DNA of 64,000 nt from Cytophagales bacterium (lineage in GTDB: Bacteria > Bacteroidota > Bacteroidia > Cytophagales > Bernardetiaceae), in assembly GCA_013299045.1 (NCBI GenBank), contig JAAFJX010000013.1:1-64000 (forward strand), written 5' to 3'. Positions within the stretch are counted from its first letter, which is position 1. Every line of letters starts with the position of its first letter. The notes beneath the pieces are model-generated. The model saw only the letters and a list, made by a program, of their open reading frames with translations, was not told where the DNA came from and ran no database searches. Shown here piece by piece: positions 19,295-26,385 of this stretch. Made by a program: the position numbers and the translations under genes.

Positions 19295-20977
19295 ATGATT
19301 AGGACAACGGTTTTAAATGTTTTACACACAGTGGCAGGTTTGGCAGCGGCCACTTGCCTTGCTTTTTTCTTGCAGTCTTGCGAGCCGCTGCCCACCAATC
19401 CGGACGATGAGCAATCCACAGGCTGGTTCGGCACAAGCGAAAACTTAGGCGAAATAGAATCTGATATTAACTTTGGCTCCTCTGGCAGCCTTCCGCCAAG
19501 TGTGGACTTAACACAGTTTATGCCGCCTATAGGCGACCAAGGACAGTACGGTACTTGCGTGGCATGGTCGGTGGGCTATAATCTCAAAACTTTTTTGGAA
19601 GGCCGCGACCGCAACTCTAGCACCTCAGACCTAGCCCGCGAAAGCAACCAGTTCAGTGCGCACGATTTGTTCAAGGCCATTCCTAGTGCTGATAAAGGAG
19701 CAGACTGCAACGGTACTTATTTTGAAGCAGCCCTTGATGTTATGCAGTCGCGCGGTATTGCGCGAGCGAGCGTTGCGCCCTATACCAACCTAGGCAACTG
19801 CTCTGATGGCCCACTTTCGGCTTGGAACAGCGACGCTGCCAACTACAAAATTGATAATTACCGAAAAATCAACGTAGAGCCAACCAAAGTAGAGGGCAGC
19901 ATCGTTGAAATAAAAAAATATTTGGCAGCAGGCAGAGCAGTCGCTTTTGGCGCTAAGCTAGGTGGCGACTTCATGGGCTGGAACAGCAGCTCGGTTATGA
20001 CCAGCGATGATGTCCCTTACGGCGGTCAGCACAGCTACCACGCCATGATTGTGGTGGGTTATGACAACTCCAAAGGCCCGCGCGGCGCATTCAAAGTGGC
20101 CAACTCTTGGGGCACATCGTGGGGCGATAATGGCTTTATCTGGGTGGATTACAACTATTTTGTGGCTGACTTCTGCTTTGCGGCTTTTGTGGCCAAGAAT
20201 AAGCCAGGGCCAGGCTATGACCCCGATTCTGATAATAACGGGCAAGTGGATAACGAAGACAAAAAAACAGGTATGGAACTCGTGGCTTGGGAGCTTACAG
20301 ACCGCAACGACCCAAATTCCAACAACGACTTAGACCGCGCCATCACGTACAACGTTTTCAATGCAGGCACAACGACAATTCCTGCCAACAAGGACTGGAA
20401 CATCGTTTATGTGTATTACAACGCATACGACGCGAATGAGTTTGGTATTTTGCTCTATGATACTTACACGGACGATATAGGCCGAAGAGGCGAAAATGGC
20501 CCTCTCTCTAGCGGTGTTGGCATTTCGGGCAACTGGTGGAACAACGTGGATATACCAGGAGGCGCGAGTGTTGCTCAAGCAGTATTTGGTTCAGACCAGT
20601 CTAGCTTCAAGTGGGGCTACCGCGCGCCTTCTTCACTCAATGGAGAATATTACCTCGTTATCATTGCTGACGGCTACGACAACATTGAGGAGAACGACGA
20701 AACCAATAATTTCTACTTCTTTACAAACGATAACGGAGACCCAATCCGCATCACGAACGGCATCATTCGCCAAGACTTTGACGGTGGCCGCAACGCTGGC
20801 GGACGCTCACAAAACGCCGTTAAAAATGCACACAGCCCTGTTTCAGACAAAAATTTGAATACCTATAAACCAGAGGAGATTCAAAAAATGCTGAAGCACC
20901 ACCAAAAAACAGGAGAGCTTCGCCGCCGTGTAGAGCAGTTCAAAATGGCACAAAACTTAAAGCCTAAAGGTTTTTAA
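19295..20977 (+). CDS. Lipoprotein C1-family (papain-like) cysteine peptidase
   Basis: 560 residues. The lipobox LQSC puts the acylated Cys at residue 29, so the mature enzyme is a lipoprotein, likely in the outer membrane. The papain-like domain spans about 70-305. The oxyanion Gln and nucleophile are in IGDQGQYGTCVAWS, the catalytic His in GGQHSYHAMIVVGYD, and the Asn in VANSWGTSWGDNGFIWVDY, so the full triad is present. No propeptide of normal length lies between the lipobox and the catalytic domain. After a linker (about 308-325), a CARDB-like beta domain (about 330-495, ending YYLVIIADGYDNIEENDETNNF) follows, then a basic tail. Single gene with its own promoter. Substrates are unknown. 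Confidence 0.92.
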   Translation: MIRTTVLNVLHTVAGLAAATCLAFFLQSCEPLPTNPDDEQSTGWFGTSENLGEIESDINFGSSGSLPPSVDLTQFMPPIGDQGQYGTCVAWSVGYNLKTFLEGRDRNSSTSDLARESNQFSAHDLFKAIPSADKGADCNGTYFEAALDVMQSRGIARASVAPYTNLGNCSDGPLSAWNSDAANYKIDNYRKINVEPTKVEGSIVEIKKYLAAGRAVAFGAKLGGDFMGWNSSSVMTSDDVPYGGQHSYHAMIVVGYDNSKGPRGAFKVANSWGTSWGDNGFIWVDYNYFVADFCFAAFVAKNKPGPGYDPDSDNNGQVDNEDKKTGMELVAWELTDRNDPNSNNDLDRAITYNVFNAGTTTIPANKDWNIVYVYYNAYDANEFGILLYDTYTDDIGRRGENGPLSSGVGISGNWWNNVDIPGGASVAQAVFGSDQSSFKWGYRAPSSLNGEYYLVIIADGYDNIEENDETNNFYFFTNDNGDPIRITNGIIRQDFDGGRNAGGRSQNAVKNAHSPVSDKNLNTYKPEEIQKMLKHHQKTGELRRRVEQFKMAQNLKPKGF

Positions 20978-21011
20978 GCAAGCTCTTTGAATTTTTGAAT
21001 TAGAAGTAACC

Positions 21012-21066
21012 ACAAAAAAATGGCGCGGGCTAGAGACAAAATCTTCTGGCAGCGTCATTTTTTTTG
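21012..21066 (+). terminator. Possible terminator after the peptidase gene
   Basis: ACAAAAAAATGGCGC near 21012 can pair imperfectly with GCGTCATTTTTTTTGT near 21051, leaving a T-run on the plus strand. Mismatches make this tentative. Confidence 0.45.
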
Positions 21067-21111
21067 TGCACATCAATTTCGCGGAAGCACTTTAAAAGCG
21101 GATTAATAATT

Positions 21112-21459
21112 CCTTAAAAAGTACATTCAATAATAGATGTAAGCTAAATTTAAGGGAAGACTATGTAGTCGTCCCTTAAAAAGTCGGTACAAGAACCAGC
21201 ACATCAATTTTCATTTAAACCAACGAATAGCTTTTTCTTTGATTCACTCTCTTACAAGACATAGTTGCACAGAAAATCTCACCCTCTGACCTTTGAGCAA
21301 TTCGCTTTTGTCTGATGCGAGGCATGGCTGACCGCAAGAAGCTCTTGAGGTTTTACCAGTTATTTGACAAAATAGGCTAAAACTAAGATATTTTGAAAAT
21401 GAAATGCTTGCTTAATTTGCTGACAATAAATACTTTATATATTTTTTAAGGGACGACTA
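21112..21459 (+). repeat. Relic repeat element, copy 1 (composite)
   Basis: The core at 21166-21459 (294 bp) has perfect 17-base terminal inverted repeats: TAGTCGTCCCTTAAAAA on the left and its reverse complement at 21443-21459. Just left of it, 21112-21165 repeats the left end seen in copy 3 (GTACATTCAAT, GATGTAAGCTAAATTTAAG), so this copy is nested or rearranged. The inner conserved block includes CATTCGCTTTTG-like and CAGTTATTTGACAAAATAGG. No intact ORF. The other copies are at 34806, 49006 and 60461. Confidence 0.85.
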
Positions 21460-21496
21460 ATTAAAAAAAAATTCAGAAGTTTTTAGAGGTGGCCGT

Positions 21497-21760
21497 ATGC
21501 AAGACGAAGATGCTCTTGAGGGCTATATGTTCATCAATCGCATTGCCTTACAATGGTATTATATCATTTATAAGCTATTGAAAGAAAACAAACTACTCAA
21601 AAAATATGCTGTTACTGATTTTATCAAGCTCTTGGTAGAAATCAAAAAAGTACGCATCAACGACATCTGGTACACAGAGCCTATCATCAAAAGAATCCAA
21701 ACCATGCTAGGCCAACTCAAATTATCTGTTCCGTAAATCCATTTCAGGGTTAGGGTTTAA
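21497..21760 (+). pseudogene. C-terminal remnant of IS4/IS1634-type transposase
   Basis: Residues MQDEDALEGYMFINRIALQ and the following segment up to ..QTMLGQLKLSVP look like the last 80 residues of an IS1634/IS4-family DDE transposase; the rest of the gene is absent. The reading frame ends at 21736, and identity with the copy at 35098 goes on to about 21760 (TTAGGGTTTAA), which may be the old IS end. It begins 37 bp after the relic repeat element. Inactive. Confidence 0.75.
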
Positions 21761-21785
21761 TACACTAATTATCATACTAATAACT

Positions 21786-22907
21786 TCAGCGGACTGGCAA
21801 TACAAATTTGTCAAATACGATAACATCTTCGTCCTCGGTATAGACTCGTGGAATAAAAAAGCCTTCCTCACTAATAAAAAAATTAGCATAGTAGCGGTGA
21901 GGTAGCAAGAATTCTTGAATCATTTTAAAATTTGAATCGAGAATACAAAGCAAAAGCGGATTACTTGGTTCTACGCCCTGCTTAGCATCAGGATTTGGCA
22001 ACTGTATGGACTGGTAGTAAATTTTGCGGTAGGAATCATAAATAATTCCTTGATATAAGTGATGCTTTTGTTGATGTAGAGTCATTCTGCTTTGGTCATC
22101 AAGATATTTATCAGGAGCAGGCACATCAGTTGCAATGCTACGACCTTTGGGCAACACGAATTGGGTCATTAAACTGGGCAGATTCATGACAACAAGATGC
22201 CCAGCAGCAGCAAAGGAAAAGACAAACTGATTTTTGTCTGCATTGTAAGTATAGCTGTAGTAATTGTATGTGCTTCCATAGGCACTTTCGGTGTAAGGCG
22301 TTGGATATTCTAACGCATAGTTTGTCTTCTTTTCTTTAAGGCTATAAATACCTAAGGCATTCCCTTTATCTTGCTTATATGGCTTCATAAAATTATTATT
22401 AAAGAAAAGGGCAAAATAAAAGTTATCATCTATCAAGTAAATGGGAACGAAGTTATTACAAAAAATAGATGTTTCAGAAAGTTGATGTGTATTTAGAAGT
22501 TTTCCACTACCATCAAGCAAGAAGGCTTTGTAGTTCGTTGCTGTAAAAACATAAACACTGTCATCATTCATGATATGGAAGGCTGCAAACTTGCCCACAA
22601 CACCTCTTGCATCTTTATTGGGTTTCCATATCTTCTTAATTTTTGAGGTTTTTAAATCAAAAAAATACAGAGAAGAATCAAAATTATTGAGATGGACATA
22701 GCTGCCCTTGTAAAGTTGTGAGTAAGTAGTATAAGGTGAAGTAAGGCTATCTAGTTCAAAGAAAAGGCTATCCTGTGGCTCTAGCACCGTATAATCAGCC
22801 ACAGTAGCAGAGGATTTTTCTTGACTAGCTGAATTGGAGCAGGAGGAGCACAACATCGTAACTACAAAAAGAATAAAGAACTGCAATAAATTGAACATCT
22901 GTAGCAT
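21786..22907 (-). CDS. Lipoprotein, DUF4221-like (putative beta-propeller)
   Basis: 373 residues. A lipobox-type signal (FVVTMLCSSC; acylated Cys about residue 23) marks a lipoprotein. The mature chain has many short beta-like segments with aromatic residues (GSYVHLNNFDSSLYFFDL, NDDSVYVFTATNYKAFLLD, NKDARGVVGKF, QGIIYDSYRKIYYQ), the look of Bacteroidota DUF4221 or six-bladed propeller lipoproteins. The C-terminus ends DVIVFDKFVLPVR, much like the end of the lipoprotein at 23347 (KNYELVVR). The damaged small peptide gene lies about 180 bp upstream. The role is unknown; the repeated pairing of such a lipoprotein with a small peptide is the main clue. Confidence 0.75.
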   Translation of the reverse strand: MLQMFNLLQFFILFVVTMLCSSCSNSASQEKSSATVADYTVLEPQDSLFFELDSLTSPYTTYSQLYKGSYVHLNNFDSSLYFFDLKTSKIKKIWKPNKDARGVVGKFAAFHIMNDDSVYVFTATNYKAFLLDGSGKLLNTHQLSETSIFCNNFVPIYLIDDNFYFALFFNNNFMKPYKQDKGNALGIYSLKEKKTNYALEYPTPYTESAYGSTYNYYSYTYNADKNQFVFSFAAAGHLVVMNLPSLMTQFVLPKGRSIATDVPAPDKYLDDQSRMTLHQQKHHLYQGIIYDSYRKIYYQSIQLPNPDAKQGVEPSNPLLLCILDSNFKMIQEFLLPHRYYANFFISEEGFFIPRVYTEDEDVIVFDKFVLPVR

Positions 22908-23085
22908 AGAAGAATATATTAGTAAAGTAATCCAATGTCATCTAAACTCAATTAGTACTCGGTTTAATGTGTTAATAATCAGGAATTGTAATATACAGGT
23001 GTGGCATCTAGCTAATATCTTGAAATAAGCAGCATACGAATCAGGTGTACACTGCTTTTATATCCTAAATCATAGCCTATGGTTT

Positions 23086-23268
23086 TTATACACCACCTGA
23101 AGAGCAATCTTTGGGTACACTAAGAGCACTAATAGCACATGATTCTGACGTTTGCTGGAAAAGTGTAATTCGTAAGCAAGTTCCTGTAGTGCCTGCAGAA
23201 CCACCTGCCGCATCAAGTGTAGAATTGACACCCAATACCCCCAACCCCATTACCGCCAAAACGGCCAA
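23086..23268 (-). pseudogene. Small secreted peptide paralogue A, start region deleted
   Basis: A 60-codon frame whose only start is a TTG. The first part, LAVLAVMGLGVLG, is nearly identical to codons 7 onward of the peptide at 25724-25933, but the MKTLK start is missing. An in-frame TGA lies directly before the TTG, because a deletion has joined the signal-peptide codons to the upstream hexamer repeat (23277-23292). The remaining peptide has four Cys after the signal region (GTCLRI, ESCAIS, PKDCSS). It is probably non-functional or poorly translated; a TTG start right after the stop is not excluded. Confidence 0.6.
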
Positions 23269-23276
23269 TCAAAACT

Positions 23277-23292
23277 AAAGGTAAAGGTAAAG
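23277..23292 (-). repeat. Hexanucleotide repeat, locus A (2.7 copies)
   Basis: Two units of AAAGGT plus AAAG on the plus strand (TTTACC on the other). It is embedded in a stretch that is otherwise nearly identical to 26043-26081, upstream of peptide B, where four units are present. Confidence 0.85.
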
Positions 23293-23346
23293 ACCACCAA
23301 ATTTTTTAGGCAATTATTTTTTTCATAAAATAAAAAAGAACGATAA

Positions 23347-24390
23347 TTATCTCACCACCAACTCATAATTTTTGACGAACCACTCCTCGTCTTTCCATGC
23401 CATACATGAGAGCTTACCCTCTGCGCAATAGTCTAGCGGCACTTGCGCCTCCAAATGAAAACTCTGCCGTTTTTGGCTGACTGCATCGTAAACAATCAGC
23501 GTGCCAGACGATCCACGAGACGCATAAATCAAAAAGATAGGTTTTCCTTTCATTTTGAGCAATCGTGAATACCCATAAGAGTTCTTACGCCAAGATTTGG
23601 GCTGCCGTTCCATATTGTAATAAGTAATGCTATCGCGTAAGTCTTTTTCTGCAAAAGTAATGGACTCTTGGGCATCGCCTTCTAGGTTATAGACTTCTAT
23701 TTTGTTGTCGAAGGCATTCAAAACGTACAGAGTTTCGCCCTCTAGCACCGTAGAAAAAGGCAAACCTATCATATCAATATAGCCCTTTGTCAGGTAGTCG
23801 GGCGCTTTGGCAAAGCTCTTGACATACTCACCCTTTTGGTTAAAAATACTAATTTGAGGCATATCTTTATAGTTGTTGGGCTTCATTTGCAGATTGGTGT
23901 TACTCGCCACAAAAAAACGCTTGTTACCAGAATGGTAATGAAATGAAGAGTTGCCTGTACTAAGTGATAGCCCCTTAGGAATTTTCAGCCTGAGCGTACC
24001 CAGAAACTGCCCTTTCAAAGACATACAAACAAGGCGCTCGTAATCACCGTAAAAAAGTGCTATTTCTTTTTCACTGAGCAGCGCCGCATCAAAATAATCG
24101 CTGGGTAGGAAGTGATAGCCTGCCTGACCAAGAGCAAAATTGTTTATGTGCGCACCTTTTTTGGTAAAGAGAAAGCTACGACGCACCACCACATCAGGAA
24201 AAAGTATCAAGCTCTTGTAGTTATAAATGCTCGTTACGCCGCTTAGCAAAAGAGAGTCGGAAGTAATTTGCAGACTATCCGTGAGTCTGAGTTCAAATGT
24301 GTCTGTGCTCTCTGGAACTTTACCAGAGCTGCCACAGCTCAAAAGCAACGCGCAGAGGCACAAAAAAAGGAGACATTGGGTCATTATCAT
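23347..24390 (-). CDS. Lipoprotein, TolB/six-bladed-propeller-like
   Basis: 347 residues; lipobox LLLSC (Cys about residue 19). The body shows propeller-like repeats: KGAHINNFALGQAGYHFLPSDY, ALLSEKEIALFYGDYERLV, GQFLGTLRLK, GETLYVLNAFDNKIEVYNL. This recalls the BF3164/6-bladed beta-propeller lipoproteins of Bacteroidota. Its ATG is 7 bp past the stop of the upstream lipoprotein gene (24398), so the two are translated as a pair. The C-terminal WFVKNYELVVR resembles that of the lipoprotein at 21786. Function unknown. Confidence 0.75.
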   Translation of the reverse strand: MIMTQCLLFLCLCALLLSCGSSGKVPESTDTFELRLTDSLQITSDSLLLSGVTSIYNYKSLILFPDVVVRRSFLFTKKGAHINNFALGQAGYHFLPSDYFDAALLSEKEIALFYGDYERLVCMSLKGQFLGTLRLKIPKGLSLSTGNSSFHYHSGNKRFFVASNTNLQMKPNNYKDMPQISIFNQKGEYVKSFAKAPDYLTKGYIDMIGLPFSTVLEGETLYVLNAFDNKIEVYNLEGDAQESITFAEKDLRDSITYYNMERQPKSWRKNSYGYSRLLKMKGKPIFLIYASRGSSGTLIVYDAVSQKRQSFHLEAQVPLDYCAEGKLSCMAWKDEEWFVKNYELVVR

Positions 24391-24397
24391 TTGTGTT

Positions 24398-25483
24398 TTA
24401 GCGGCTTCGGAGCTCCCAGACGTAGATTTTTTGAGGATAACTTAGCTTGAGAATATACATTTTTTTGTCTTGTATAAATGGAAAAACCATACAAAGAGGC
24501 GGTACGGTTTGCTCAAAAAAAGTGTGTGTGTTGGCATCATAGAGTAAAATATTAAAACTACCCCATTTCAAGGGTTTGCCGTTTTCTGCTGGTGAATAAC
24601 ATAATGCGAAATGCTTGTTCTGAAAATCTCCAAAAAGACCAGTGTAAGCGAACCAGTGCGAAAACTTAAATACCTTAGCAATGCTATCTGCCTCTAGGTA
24701 ATCGTATTGTTCAGAGCGGACTGTTTTATATGTCCATCTTCTACCTTTCTTAAATGCAAAAATAGGCGCATGTATCGTGGTATAGGCTATTTCATGACTT
24801 CGTCCATCGCAAGTACCAACAGCCGGATTGTTCACAAAAGGAAAGGTTTCAGTTTTTGGGTATACAGGCCCTCTGTAAATAATATGACTACGTACCCTTT
24901 TGGGATTATAGAGCAAGAGTTGTTCTTGTCGCTTATTTTTTCCAATTGTTCTAGTGTTACAAATTATACACTTAAATCTTTCAAGCGGATAAGCAGTATA
25001 TTGAAGAAATGAGCCTGTGTACATTTGTTTACGACGACTGAGCCTATATTTTTCTCTCTTTAATACTTGACCGAAAAAATCTAACTCTACGCGCTGCTTG
25101 TAGTATTCCATCGTAAGAGTTTTCGACTCTAGAAAAGTTTCTACAATCGATTTATAAGAGATGCTATCGTTAAAATAGGAAGAAAAATTATCCACATCCT
25201 TGAATAACAACTTTCCTTGCCTATCAAAAATATAGCTATTGCTAAAAAGCGCATCTACATGAAAAGCACTATGATTCATCTGTAGAGTGGCGTGTATCAT
25301 GTTAGAGCCACTATCAAAAGCATGGCTTATGTTTATACTATCAGCTAAGGCAAAAAACATGAGCGTATCCAATTTTGCGGCAGGCCCTGCCTCGGTGGGA
25401 AACTTGGTGGGCAACTTATATGATTGGCAGCCTAGAAAACATAAAATTAACACACTAAAACATAGAAGAAATATTGTTTTCAT
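24398..25483 (-). CDS. Lipoprotein of unknown family, paired with 23347-24390
   Basis: 361 residues with a lipobox (LCFLGC; Cys about residue 19). Aromatic and beta-rich like its neighbours (SNSYIFDRQGKLLFKDV, QEQLLLYNPKRVRSHIIYRG, FNILLYDANTHTFFEQTVPP) and ending in KIYVWELRSR. It is likely another propeller-type lipoprotein, though more diverged. It heads a two-gene operon with 23347-24390 and follows the peptide B gene by about 240 bp. On the minus strand TAAATTTG near 25601 is a possible -7 box of its own. Confidence 0.7.
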   Translation of the reverse strand: MKTIFLLCFSVLILCFLGCQSYKLPTKFPTEAGPAAKLDTLMFFALADSINISHAFDSGSNMIHATLQMNHSAFHVDALFSNSYIFDRQGKLLFKDVDNFSSYFNDSISYKSIVETFLESKTLTMEYYKQRVELDFFGQVLKREKYRLSRRKQMYTGSFLQYTAYPLERFKCIICNTRTIGKNKRQEQLLLYNPKRVRSHIIYRGPVYPKTETFPFVNNPAVGTCDGRSHEIAYTTIHAPIFAFKKGRRWTYKTVRSEQYDYLEADSIAKVFKFSHWFAYTGLFGDFQNKHFALCYSPAENGKPLKWGSFNILLYDANTHTFFEQTVPPLCMVFPFIQDKKMYILKLSYPQKIYVWELRSR

Positions 25484-25723
25484 AGTTAAGGCTTGCTAAA
25501 TGATTTGCGGTTAGGTAAAAAGGTTGAGATACATACAACCAAATCTCCACCTTCTAAGTAAGGCAGTTACTTGTATAGAGTCTATCAAATTTTGCAAACA
25601 AATTTAATTCAATATGCAATTTGTTTTTAAACAGGAGTAGTGTACTGGGTAATTGCATTGTTATTAGTAAACTCTGTATCATCAAGATACAAAAGTAAAA
25701 AAAAATGTTACCAGTTTAGTTTT
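25484..25723. other. Gap between peptide B and lipoprotein pair
   Basis: AT-rich. It holds the candidate minus-strand -7 box near 25601 and no clear terminator, so read-through from peptide B to the lipoproteins is possible. Confidence 0.35.
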
Positions 25724-25933
25724 TTAGTATCCAAAACACTCTATCTCCATACAATTAGGATTACCAGGACAGTTGTATGTAACTAAAAAGCAGTGGGCAC
25801 TCCAACCTGATATTTGGATTGGTCTTCCAGTCTGCGTACAACCAGCAGCCAAACACGCATCAACGGGTGTGCTAGCCCCCAATACCCCCAACCCCATTAC
25901 CGCCAAAACGGCCAATACTTTTAAAGTTTTCAT
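25724..25933 (-). CDS. Small secreted Cys-containing peptide B
   Basis: 69 residues. A signal peptide (MKTLKVLAVLAVMGLGVLGA) leads to a mature part of about 45 residues with six Cys (VDACLAAGCTQTG, AHCFLVTYNC, NPNCMEIECFGY), likely disulfide-bonded outside the cytoplasm. Layout and context recall NVEALA-type peptides of Bacteroides, which also sit next to propeller lipoproteins, but the NVEALA motif itself is not present, so this is only an analogy. The paralogue at 23086 lacks its start. A 19-base hairpin at 25972-25990 and a hexamer repeat within a promoter-like segment (26018-26055) lie upstream. Confidence 0.7.
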   Translation of the reverse strand: MKTLKVLAVLAVMGLGVLGASTPVDACLAAGCTQTGRPIQISGWSAHCFLVTYNCPGNPNCMEIECFGY

Positions 25934-25971
25934 TTTTTTGTGGAATTAAATGTTTAAAAAACGCTTAAACT

Positions 25972-25990
25972 CTGGGCGCAAAGCACCCAG
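25972..25990 (-). promoter_or_regulatory. Leader hairpin upstream of peptide B
   Basis: On the RNA of the minus strand CUGGGUGC and GCGCCCAG pair (8 bp including one G-U) around a UUU loop. It is about 40 bases before the peptide ATG, within the inferred leader. No T-run follows, so it is more likely a stabilising or regulatory structure than a terminator. Confidence 0.5.
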
Positions 25991-26017
25991 AAACAAACCT
26001 CCGAAAGAAGTTGTCCA

Positions 26018-26055
26018 CAAAGGTAAAGGTAAAGGTAAAGGTAAAGACCAGCAAA
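26018..26055 (-). promoter_or_regulatory. Candidate promoter with hexamer repeat in its spacer
   Basis: Minus strand: TTTG (26055-26052), then 26 bases containing the TTTACC repeat, then TACCTTTG (26025-26018), a match to TAnnTTTG. Four units of AAAGGT plus AAAG span 26019-26046. The spacer is 6 longer than the usual 20; losing one unit would make it 20. Locus A keeps the same upstream sequence with only two units. This suggests expression changes through repeat-number changes; the transcript start has not been seen. Confidence 0.5.
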
Positions 26056-26385
26056 TTTTTAGGCAATTATTTTTTCATAAAAAGTGTTAATTTTTTTACA
26101 GACAAAATTAGTTGCTTGTAGGTGCGGTTTTCTAGCAGAATAGCCTATACATTTGCAGTTCTTGTCTTTGTTTTACAAATAAACCAATCCCCCCGCTTGC
26201 GCCTATGCGGGTGCGTGTGGCTCTGGTGGAGCGGGGTGCTTTTGCCTCTTTATTCACTTACCTAAACGTTGCATTTATCTGTTGAATCTAAGAAGCATGG
26301 TCTTATTTTCTCGGATTATTCCAAAGCTGTGCCGCTCAAGATTCCCAAAAAATATCACAAGTACGATAGTTTTCAGGCGACGGAT
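26056..26385. other. Intergenic region with a GC-rich foldable stretch
   Basis: After the upstream arm shared with locus A (to about 26085), 26186-26240 is GC-rich in an AT-rich gap. CCCCGCT (26191-26197) can pair with AGCGGGG (26230-26236), with a smaller CCCGC/GCGGG alternative inside. It is downstream of the T9SS type B gene (-) and could end its transcript. No ORF is supported. Confidence 0.4.

Noticed and set aside
21166-21459. Coding region in the conserved block of the relic element
   Set aside because: The best frame (IVAQKISPSDL then AIRFCLM) has a stop at the same codon in the three copies I translated; not coding.
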